Source: Phyto melanocephala
Taxonomy: Eukaryota > Arthropoda > Insecta > Diptera > Rhinophoridae
NCBI GenBank assembly: GCA_941918925.1
Contig: OW799237.1
Coordinates: 17,341,201 to 17,405,200 of the forward strand
Direction: 5' to 3'
Length of the DNA: 64,000 nt
This document shows positions 54,794-64,000 of the stretch, one piece after another. The notes beneath the pieces were generated by a model, which had not been told where the DNA came from, made no database searches, and worked only from the letters and a program-made list of their open reading frames with translations. How positions within the stretch are numbered: position 1 is the stretch's first letter; every line of letters starts with the position of its first letter. The position numbers and the translations under genes were made by a program.

Positions 54794-57671
54794 AAATGAA
54801 ACAAAGCTATTTTGATTTTCATTTATTTAGTACTGAGCTTGACATGCGAACTTGCATTTCACAAAAAAATAATAAAATCATGCAAAGAAGGGTTAAAGTT
54901 TAACATTCAATAATAATTACACTGTGCAAGAAATTTGCACTTTTTTTTCGTGACAAGCTGCGCACCTGGCGTTTTAACATAACTCGGGTACGCTGAATCT
55001 AGTGATGCCCGCAGTTTTTTAAGATTGGCTCTGGTTTTTGAGATATACCGTTATTTCGAAAATGGAGGAGGTTGCACAACACATGTTCGCGTAACTCAAA
55101 AACGCTTTATCTTATTGAAAAAATTTTAAAAACCGAAATTCCGCAATAATTTTCTTTAAGAAAAGTAAAATTTTTTTCTAATATCCGCAGTCGTTTTAAA
55201 AGCATAATTTTTTTTTTAAAAAAAAATTAATTTTTTTATCGAAATTTCGAAATTTTTGTTTTTGAAAAATTCATAAAAAAATTAAGAAATGCAGGTAGGC
55301 TTCTAATTTTTTGCAGACAAATAAAAAGCAAAGCTGCAAACAAAACAAGCCATAAATGTTTCAAATCTGTAAGCAACTTTTGATTTTATTCACAAAAATC
55401 GACAAATTTTAATTAATTTAAGAATGTCATAAAACGCAACCCACCTAAGGGATGGTAATAAAGGGAAAGTATAATTTGAGAAAATGTTAAGAACAAAAAA
55501 CATTGGAGGTCGGTCATACATTTTATCCCCCTAGGAGTAAATCCTAGGCCTTAGAAACAAATAATGGGAATGAAAAATAAAGTTGCGCTGGGCATACATT
55601 TGGCCCGTGTAGGGGTATCTTAGGCGCTGCAGGTGCAAAATTTAAGGCTAGGGTTCTACGCGAATAAAAAACAAAGTTCCAAACAAAAGAAGCTATTAGT
55701 GATTAAAGTCTGTCTACAACTTTGGATTTTTTCAGAAAAGATGAAACTTTTTAATTTTTTTAATAACCAAACTTTTCAAACATTTATTTTTGTTAAGTAG
55801 TTAAAGTTTTTAATAGTTTTTTTTTTAAATATTTTAAAAATCTTTTTTATTTTTCGAGCTCGAGGTCCGTTAAAAACATTAAAATAAATAATTTAAATCA
55901 TGCCCATATTTCAATATCCTTTATGCACAAACAGATGTTAATGTGAAATGACATGCAGTATTTATGTTTTACTGACATCCGCGGATTGGTTTTAACAATG
56001 CAAAATGAATATAATCCTGGAGATTGGCGCTTATTCATTAATTCTTTCAAAAGTAGCTTAAAAGCAGTTTTGCTACATGTCGCTAATTTAAACAGTTGTA
56101 TTCCGATCGCTTTAAGCACAAATACTTAAGAGACATATGCAACAATTAAAAAAATAATACAGTTAATTAAATATGAAGACCTAAAGTGGAAAATATGCTT
56201 ATTATCACAATTTAAAAAGTTTTTTTTTCAAGAGCTTAAAATTATTTTCAGTGTTTATTTTGTTGTCCTGAAAATTACTATAATAAAAACTTTAAGCAGT
56301 TGTTTTTTCTTTACACAAGTTTTCTTTTTAAAATTTATTTTAAAGTTTTGACAAAATTTCTTGAAAGCAGTAATAAAAAAATTTTTTAAATAAAGAATTT
56401 TCAATAAAAAAAATTAATAACAAATTGATTTAAAGGCTATCTGGGGACATTACAAAATTAACTGACGTCAACAGGCGGAAATTAGTATGCGATTAAAAAT
56501 ATTTTTATATCCATGATGCTCTACTTTAAGTCCCTACTACGAATATTTAGATTTATATCCCCAATTGATGATAAATAATTACACAACAGTATTAAAAAAA
56601 GGCCATAAATTTTCAAATATTTTTATTTGTATCTTATTCATACTCTAATAAAGTTGAGCAGAGAAACACAAGACTCGTAATGTTAGTCGTACAACTAATA
56701 TCTAACAACTTTTTAAACTTAATTCATTTAATGACTATATTTTTTCTAAGTTCCCAACTTTCTATACTCTTATCATCACTATTAAAAACAACATTTATAT
56801 CATACATATTTGTTGTGATATAAATGTTATTATACAACGTATAAGACACACACAATTATGTTGAAATTTCTGTTATTTTATTAATCAAGCTTATTGTTTT
56901 AATATTCAATAAATATGCCAGCAAAAAAGTTTTGTTAGAGAAAAAAAAAAACTTTTACTATTTTTCTTCCATTTCATCTTTTAATAACGCAATAATAAGA
57001 ACGCCTCATGAAAGATAAAAATAAGAAAAAAAACTTTTTGTCTAAATACTTCTAAGATTTGTTAAATTATGCCTAATAATCTATTTTTTAGGATTCCCCC
57101 ACTACCTGACCTGCTTTTCTGCTATTTCATATTTTTTTATTTTTCGCTTCTTGGAGATTTCTTGATATTCTTGATGAAAAGTTTGTACAAATCAACAAAA
57201 TCTTTTGTTAGTTCTTAGTCAACAATATGTGGCAGATATTCTTCTATTGCAAAAACTATACTTGTTATTTTGACCAAAAAAAAAAAAAAGAATAGCAAAA
57301 AACTTTTTTTTTCTTCTTGATAAGAGCTGGCTATTAAGGAAAACTTTATTCTTTTTATATTGAAGTTTCATTTTTGCTGATTTGTTAAATTTTAAGAGTG
57401 GACTGGGTATGTGTTCTTTTGTAACAAAAAACAAACAAATTAAATTATTATCAATAATATTTGTTTATGATTGATACAATAGAAGTTGTTGGAGATGGAG
57501 AAGGCAACTATTTTAAGTGTAGTTATCTTGTAACTAGGAAATTATGGAATAATTGAAGAAAACAATTTTAATTCCTTGAGATAAATATGATTCTATTGAA
57601 AATACTATATAAAATTTTTCTCAATAAACTTAGTTTTTTGTTACCAAAACTTTTACTATATAAGAAGTTCT
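54794..57671. other. no gene seen; possible unclassified repeat at 54950-55860
   Basis: A block at about 54950-55700 is less A/T-rich, with phrases such as GCTGCGCACCTGGCG, TTTTTGAGATATACCGTTAT and GGCCCGTGTAGGGG, and looks like an interspersed repeat of unknown type, but no ends or coding region were found. The remainder is A/T-rich. ORFs at 55898-56119 and 57219-57434 have no recognised motif. Confidence 0.35.
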
Positions 57672-57892
57672 AAGGTAGGTAGGTAGGTAGGTAAGGCTGG
57701 TGCAAAGTTACCCTCACACCTAAACTCGGAAACCATTACGGTCCTTTGTGACGCCTTAATAGAGAAAAGAATAGAATAAGAATATTTAGGATAGAAGAGA
57801 AGGAGAAGCAGACTATTCCAGAGTCTTCGGCGGGAAACGAACCCGCAACCCCCAAACAACTGACTTGTCCTGTACTGACTAGTCAACAGGGG
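57672..57892 (-). mobile_element. tRNA-derived SINE with (TACC)n tail
   Basis: On the minus strand: head with GACTAGTCAGTACAGG, B-box-like GGTTCGTTTCC (one change), CGAAGACTCTGG, a C/T-rich spacer, then TCCGAGTTTAGGTGTGAGGG and GCACCAGCCTTACC ending in (TACC)n. It is the downstream partner of a tandem SINE pair. Confidence 0.82.
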
Positions 57893-58029
57893 GTGAAAAG
57901 TTACCCTCACACCTTCACCCGGAGACCATTGCGGTCCATTGTGATACCATTCCAGAGTCTCCGGCGGGAATCGAACCCGCGACCCCCAAACAACTGACTT
58001 GTCCTTTACTGACTAGTCCACAAGGGCAC
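57893..58029 (-). mobile_element. tRNA-derived SINE, internally deleted copy
   Basis: On the minus strand: GTGCCCTTGTGGACTAGTCA (A-box region), B box GGTTCGATTCC, GGAGACTCTGG, then directly to GTATCACAATGGACCGCAAT and GGGTGAAGGTGTGAGGG. The C/T-rich spacer of the full copies is missing. It joins head to tail with the previous SINE. Confidence 0.82.
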
Positions 58030-59016
58030 TCTAAAAGAAGTCCTAATCTAAATTTTTTTTTTAATATTTTATGAGATAATATTTCACCTTCTGAAAATCT
58101 TATCCAAATCCAGATTTGCTATGGAAAATTGTAACAGAATAAAAGCTTGTACTTTTTTTCCTTAAAAAATTTTATCTTAAATATAAATATTTTATAAATA
58201 ATTTCATTTAATATATTGTTTTAAGCTTGCTTTTATACAATCGATCGCATATTCCTTAAAATTTTATTCTGTTAAATATATTCTATCGAAAGCCTTATCC
58301 GATGGTGTATGCAAATGGTATAATATACGCGATGGTAGCATATTGTATATAATCAAAAATATTTTATCCGTAATATAATTTTTCCTTCAGAAAACCAAAC
58401 ATGGGCGAATAATTAAAATTTATAAAAACTTATATTTGACTGAAAACTTTTTTAAGAATTTCATTCAAAAAAACTTAACTCAAATAAAAACTTGTTGAAG
58501 AAAAATTTATTCATATGGTAATTTTCGATATAAAACTTAATTCGAATCCGAAAGTGTTGAAGAAAATTTTATACGTTAAAGAATTTACTTAAAAATCATT
58601 GAACGATTAACTCATTATAATAGACACAGTTTTTGTATAGAAAATTTATCCGCAACATAATTTCCATATAGAAAATTTTATTCGAAATTGAATTTTTAAT
58701 AAATAATTTTATCCGACATATAAGTTTAAAAAAAAATTTATCCGTTCGATTGTTTTCCGCTAAAAATTCTATTGCATTGAATATATTCCACATCATTTGC
58801 TTCCGATTGGAAAAATTTAATAAAAATTATATACAATTCCAAATATTTTATCCGTGACAATATTTCTCTGTGTGTTTACTTGTACCGATCACACAGTTTT
58901 TGTATAGAAAATTTATCCGCAACATGATTTTCATGTAGAAAATTTTATCCGAAATTTGATTTTTAATAAATAATTTTATCCGAAATATGAGTTTAAAAAA
59001 ATGTTATCCGTTCGAT
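58030..59016. repeat. degenerate A/T-rich repeat with a ~127-bp duplication
   Basis: Loose repetition of AAAATTTTATCCGAAAT-like words. Within it 58624-58750 and 58891-59016 are two copies of a segment beginning ACACAGTTTTTGTATAGAAA and ending TTATCCGTTCGAT, with a few differences. A mariner fragment follows the second copy. Confidence 0.65.
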
Positions 59017-59455
59017 CTTGGTGGTGATTCAGGATGGCTTGAGCGTATGTTAGACGCGATTGGCGGTCAGCAGCTAACAGCTGATGCACCGTCTGGACTT
59101 TGTACGGAAACATCTTCAAATCTTGTACCAAAATTCGCTGTAAAGACCGTCGACTGATAGCCATTTGCGTGGCACGTCGTCTGGTCGATGTCGACGGCGC
59201 TTCCATGACATCCTCGGCTACAGCAGCAATATTCTCTGCAGAACGGCTAGTCCGGGGTCTGCCACTCCTGGCAGCATCTCGTGTTGTGCCAGTCTCTTCG
59301 AGGCGAGCGGCTAAACGTTGCAGTGTTTCACCAGTAGGCGTTGGACGGCTAGGAAATCTGCGACGAAATTCACGTTGTGCCAAAGTCTCCGACCGATTAT
59401 TGGTCAAATAAATAGTCACCAATATTCCGCGTTCTGGAGCAGTGTAGCGTAACAT
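58976..59455 (-). pseudogene. mariner-like transposase N-terminal DNA-binding domain
   Basis: An intact 159-codon frame from ATG at 59453-59455. About residues 1-146 are the paired helix-turn-helix region of a mariner-superfamily transposase: a first domain (ERGILVTIYLTNN, then REFRRRF), a GRPRT AT-hook-like linker at about 65-69, and a second domain (STSTRRRATQMAISRRSLQR, then VQDLKMFPYKVQ). These bind the element's terminal repeats. The last ~13 residues come from adjacent host repeat DNA, and the DDE/D catalytic domain is entirely missing. No stop or frameshift interrupts the domain, which could still bind DNA if expressed; it could act as an inhibitor, but that is speculation. The mirrored plus-strand ORF at 59100-59411 is a shadow. 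Confidence 0.82.
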
Positions 59456-59577
59456 TGTTTATTAACGTGTATTTTGCATGTGTTTACTACACAAATGTCA
59501 AAACAGAACTGACATTAGGGGCCAATTGCAAAATTTGTAGCATTTTCTGATAGGAGGATTTCTTTTGCGCCACCTTG
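59017..59577 (-). mobile_element. mariner-like element, 5' half only
   Basis: On the minus strand this starts at an end CAAGGTGGCGCAAAAGAAAT beside a TA (59578-59579), has a short leader with TACAAATTTTGCAATTGGCC, and runs through the transposase N-terminal domain. It stops abruptly at 59017 in A/T-rich repeat DNA. No second end, so it is truncated. It is markedly less A/T-rich than its surroundings. Confidence 0.78.
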
Positions 59578-59579
59578 TA

Positions 59580-61709
59580 CTTCGTATAATATGTCAAATA
59601 TGTTATATAAAAAATCGCAAACTATCGAAACGAGTTTACGCAAAATATTATTTTTCTTTAGAAATTTATTCAAAATAAAATTTTTAAAATTTTAACTTGA
59701 ATAAAAAATTTTCTAAATTTTGATTCAAATATAAATTTTTGTTGAAGGACCTACTACGTGATACAAATTTTTTTAAAGATAAATTTATCGGAAATATAAA
59801 TTTTCTGTAAATAATTTTATCAGATTGATTTTATTAAACAGAAAACCGAATCTAAACCGATTTTTCTTATTTAAAATTTCATCAAAAGATTTATAGAGAA
59901 ATATTTATGCGACTAAAAAAATTCTATGATTTTATATAATTTATCCGAATTCAAATATCCTATACAAATTGTCCTCGATCGAATCTATTTTATTCAACTG
60001 AACATATCCTATAAAATATATTGTCCAGTCGCAAATATTTAAATCAAAGTTGTATTAAAGAAAATTACATATGATGAAAGCGATTTATTAAAAGAATTTT
60101 TTTTTTCTTTAGAAATTTATTCAAAACAAAAATATTATAGTATTAACGGAAATACAAGTTTTCTAAAATAATTTTGAGTCTAGTTTAAATTTACGTTTAA
60201 GAACCTATTTCATGATGTATACTATATAATAATTTTATCCGAAATAATTTTATTTTATCGACTTTCTATACAGAAAAACGAATTAAAATAAAATTTTTTT
60301 ATTTAAAATTTTTATTTCTTTAAAAGATTTTCACAGAAATTTTTATACGACTTAATTAATTTAAAATAAAAATTTAACAATTCAAATTTATTTACAAAAG
60401 GTTTTAACTGATTCAAGATATTCTATACGTATTTACCGCTTATATGACGTCGATTATTTGCATTTAACGGTTACATGCATCCCAACATGAGCTTTTTTAT
60501 GGGTGTTAAAAGTATTTTTATTTTTGTAACTGCATCTGTCGCTTATAAGAACAAAAATCGGTGCAAAATTTGATATGCATATAAGCGATAAATAGAAACT
60601 TTTTGGATCGAATATACTTTACAAACTTTTTATTCAGTTTAATATATATTCTATAAAATATTTTTTGTGATCAAAAATATTCTATACATAATTTTTCCGA
60701 ATAAAACGGTGCTGTTTATAAAAACTTTTTCCATTACACCTTATCTAATAAAAAAATTTTTCCATAAAAATTTATAGTTCCAGAAATTTTAAAGCTTTTG
60801 AAAAACTTTTTTTTTTAAATAACTTCACTAATGTTTCTAATCGAGCATGGGACATATCAGATCCACTTTTGTCCAGCATTTAATTGAACAAACGCATTAA
60901 GCCCAAAAAAAACATAAGCTTACCACCAGAAGTGTTCCAACTACTAAGATAAGAATAGCAAAATTTTATAAAAAATTCTCAAATTCTCAAAATTCTCCCG
61001 AAAGCGAAGATGAAGAAATGGAGAGTGGTGGAATTTTCAACCCATTTTTATTATATTGCGTTTACGGTTTGGAACTCAAAAATCAAATTGTTGAATAAAA
61101 TGCTTTTCAAACATGACTTTTTTTGTTACTTCATTGAATTAGTTAAACTAATTTCTACTGTTAAAATCGAGAGGTAAGTGTACACTCGAAAAAATGTTTA
61201 GAAAAAAAGCAGTTTAGAAAACCAGATTTTCTATCAAAGATTTTCAAAAATCTTGGATGCGGGAACCTATAACCCGTTACCTCTTCTTATAATAAATTAT
61301 TTGTTAATTTGTTAGCTAAATTTACATATTTTTCTGAGTGTATGAAAAACTTTTTCAGTCACTGCCTCTCTCTTAAGTGCTCACCAAAATTTAAAACCAA
61401 AAAATCTCTCAAATCGGCCCACCCGTTTGGCTGTTATTAATTTTGGCCAAAAAGAGGTGGAAAATTTCTAATAGTCCGTTGTCAAAATAACTTGTGCGAT
61501 CAAAAAAAAAAATATTTTTTTAAAATTATATCCAATTAAAAATGTCTACTAAAAATATATTAAGTGAAACCCTTTGTTATTTATCCAATCGACTCAGATA
61601 TATTGGAAGGTTTACACAATTAAATTAAATATTATCAGGTTTCTTGTATAACGTTTTTAGTCGAAAATTAAATTAAAAAAAATAGATAGAAAAAATAGAA
61701 AAAAGATAC
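59580..61709. other. no gene seen; degenerate A/T-rich repeat
   Basis: Continuation of AAAATTTTATCCGAAAT-type repetition to about 60400, then A/T-rich DNA. A small inverted-repeat element lies at 60431-60593. A segment around 61000-61060 is less A/T-rich but unrecognised. Confidence 0.45.
60431..60593. mobile_element. possible 163-bp inverted-repeat element
   Basis: Ends ATTTACCGCTTATATG (60431-60446) and CATATAAGCGATAAAT (60578-60593) are complements with one mismatch in 16. The interior is less A/T-rich than the flanks. No clear target duplication, so the assignment is tentative. Confidence 0.4.
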
Positions 61710-61719
61710 TGATTTATTT

Positions 61720-61920
61720 CTTTTTTTGGGTGCCCCGGTGAACTAGTCAGTAGTTTATGGGTTGCGGGTTCAATTACCGCCAGAGACTCTGGTCTGCTTC
61801 TTTCTCTCTTTCTTTTCTATTCTAACTATTTCTATTCTTCTCTCTATTAAGCCGTCACAATGGACCGAAAGGGTGAGGGTGTAAGGGCAACTTTGCACCA
61901 GCCTTACCTACCTACCTACC
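61720..61920 (+). mobile_element. tRNA-derived SINE with target duplication
   Basis: Head GTGCCCCGGTGAACTAGTCA (A-box region), B-box-like GGTTCAATTACC (two changes), GCCAGAGACTCTGG, a C/T-rich spacer, GTCACAATGGACCGAAAGGG, GCACCAGCCTTACC and (TACC)n. Flanked by TGATTTATTT at 61710-61719 and 61921-61930, a 10-bp target duplication. Confidence 0.85.
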
Positions 61921-61930
61921 TGATTTATTT

Positions 61931-64000
61931 TATAAAAATATTTAAGTTGAAATAGTTTACAAAGAAATCATCTGAAAACATTTTAAAATAGAAAATATTT
62001 TAGTCCATGAAGGTTTCAATTATTATTAAAAATTATTTTAAAATTACTCGTTAGTCCTCGGGGCGTATTTTCCAAATATTTCTTAAACATACTCAGAAGT
62101 ACTTTAAGAAAAATTTCAATTCCCTAATTTCTATCTAATGTTAATTATACACAATTGCATTAAAATGTCAATAAAATCAAAAACAAAAACTTTTAAATTT
62201 TTATCTACCAAACTTGACACATTTGTATTATTGCTATTTTATTCAACAAATTTCATAACATACCTAAGGGAACATTTAGCGCGCAAAACAATACAAAAAA
62301 TTTAAACTTTTCGATAATAAATAAACAAATTCTTTCTTTGTGAAAAAAAACACAAAAAATAAACTAAAATAATATACCAGCAGGAATACCAAAAAAGATA
62401 TACAAGCAGTACAAGCATGAAATATAACACACCAATTTCTTAAGAGCACAAGGCGCAAATAAAGTAAATATAAAAACTATATAAAAGAAATAAAATATAA
62501 AAGAACTCAATTTAAATAACACCAGCATTGTTTTCTTTTAAACACTCCTACTAACAAGTATTCCTTCTGAATAACAGTAAGTGCAAGTATCTCTTTATCA
62601 CTGGCACATACTTATACATACACACCAGCGTATGAAAGCAAATGTAGGATATAGTTAATAACTCAACAAGGTTTTTAAGTATTAAACAGGAAATTTAGCT
62701 GCTAAACAGAAGCATCTTGTAGCATTTAACAGTAACATCAGCAGCAGTAGGGAGTTACAGTTCAAGACACATTTATAAATTTGCATTTGTATGCAAGGAA
62801 AACATTATGAAACTTTTTGCTTTTCGGATGAAAAAAAAGAAACAGAAACAAAAACTGTTAACAAACATTAGTAATAATGATAATAAACAAAAGAACAATC
62901 CATAGGGGTTTATAATGTTGCTTAAATTTTTTTCTTTGCTCCGCTTTTATAACAATTTGTAAATTTGCGACAAATTTGCATTTATACAGCACAAAAATAG
63001 AGTTTAAAAAAATTTTGCATTTATATAGGAAAATGTTTCAAAAAACAAAAGAGTCTTAATAGAGTAAGATACAAAACGAATTAAATAAGTTCTAAACTTA
63101 TTCTACATACCACCCACTTAAACTCCCAACAAAAAATGAAAAGAACGGCACAAGTCTCATGTGCTGTTTAAGAAAAGTTTGTTTTTTCTACTTGTTTTAC
63201 ATTTACAACAAGGCTAAAAGTCTACTTACAAATACTCACATTATGCTACAATTTTTTCATCTTGTTTTTTTTTTTTTGTTTTTTGAGTAAACAAAACCAA
63301 CAACAGCATTACTGCGACAAGAACAACAACAAATAATAACAAGCTAAAAGTTACAAAATACACTTACACAATAAACAACAACATCAGCAGCAGCAGAAAT
63401 AACATGAAAATTATATTTCTTGCAAAATAACAAACTTTAAGGAATTCTAAACAACATCTGTTACCTTTGCCTTTAGGCGACATTACTTTCTGTTTTCCAC
63501 TTACCAAAACATAGCACAGCTACAGCTACGATACTAATACAAATAACGCCTACACAAACATTTGAGTACATACATACATACATATACACATATGACGTAA
63601 ATATGAAACATACAATCATAACAAAGTTTTTGCGACGAAAGTTAATGAGACCAATAGCACTTTATTAAAGGGATAATTCATGTGTTTTGTATGGGTCTCC
63701 TTTCTTTTAACGCACATTGATCTATGGCGACCGTAAAAAAGTAAGACTGTGTCATTTTAATTTTTACACTAATATATACATCAGTTGGGACTCAGAAGCC
63801 TAGGAATACGATATCTACCTGATCACTAGGTGTACCTTTGAAAAGTAAATTTAACGGCTGTAGCTTTCAACTTAACCAAAAAGAAAAACCCCTGCTTGCA
63901 TTGCAATACGATACGTCAACAGTATAGCAGGAGTTCAGGTAGTGTCCAAGTTCTAATCAAAGGTAGAATTCTTAACTCAGCTGTGCATACAAAATACATT
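61931..64000. other. no gene seen
   Basis: A/T-rich DNA with CAA/ACAACA-rich stretches (63290-63410) and a CATACATA microsatellite at 63569-63585. No supported gene or element. Confidence 0.45.

Overview
This window looks like gene-poor, transposon-rich DNA from a fly (a higher dipteran, plausibly a calyptrate). The assignment rests on several points. The sequence is strongly A+T-rich. It holds mini-me/Helentron-type repeats with the dipteran (GTCY)n block. It holds a copia element whose primer-binding site matches the internal initiator-tRNA-Met (half-tRNA) site of Drosophila copia. It also holds several DD41D mariner-like transposase copies. I see no convincing conserved host protein gene, rRNA gene or true tRNA gene. 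One unrecognised 117-codon ORF (182-535) is the only possible host CDS.

Layout. 0.8-5 kb: a 2.4-kb mini-me/Helentron-like element on the minus strand with a mariner remnant inside it, a pogo-like MITE directly beside it, then an older relative split by a short DD41D element that still has both ends. 7.7-8.1 kb: a DD41D transposase pseudogene. 11.4 kb: a tRNA-derived SINE. 14.0-16.0 kb: a 28-bp A/T-rich minisatellite into which a 921-bp DD41D element with 183-bp inverted ends has inserted. 17.5-20.6 kb: three more decayed transposon genes. 21.8-26.2 kb: a complete, apparently intact copia-type retrotransposon (two LTRs, 5-bp target duplication, one 1312-codon gag-pol frame). 26.5-30 kb: degenerate A/T-rich repeats carrying a complete non-autonomous Helitron. 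32.6-33.6 kb: a TA-flanked inverted-repeat element. 35.55-39.07 kb: an inverted array of a 560-bp satellite. 41.6-42.7 kb: a 5'-inverted LINE fragment with RNase H. 43-49 kb: a SINE and two more mini-me-like elements, one the inverted partner of the 0.8-3.2 kb copy. 50-52 kb: degenerate A/T-rich repeat. 53-54.8 kb: a small hAT-like element and a piggyBac remnant. 57.7-61.9 kb: SINEs and the N-terminal half of a mariner-like transposase.

The strongest candidate for something undescribed is the 560-bp satellite. Each complete monomer contains a sequence that folds by eye into a type I hammerhead self-cleaving ribozyme: CTGATGA core, 6-bp stem II, GAAA, a minimal stem III, and a cleavage triplet ending in C followed by a paired stem I. 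It has one extra U after A9. Six complete copies are present, five on the plus strand and one on the minus. The whole array is flanked by a 13-18-bp direct repeat and has a 5'-inverted layout like a target-primed reverse-transcription product. The layout suggests that a hammerhead-processed, possibly circular, RNA was copied into a concatemer and inserted by LINE machinery, as in retrozymes. The LINE fragment 2.5 kb downstream shows the same inverted layout and a 16-bp target duplication.

All assignments come from reading the sequence by eye. No database search, alignment or folding program was run.
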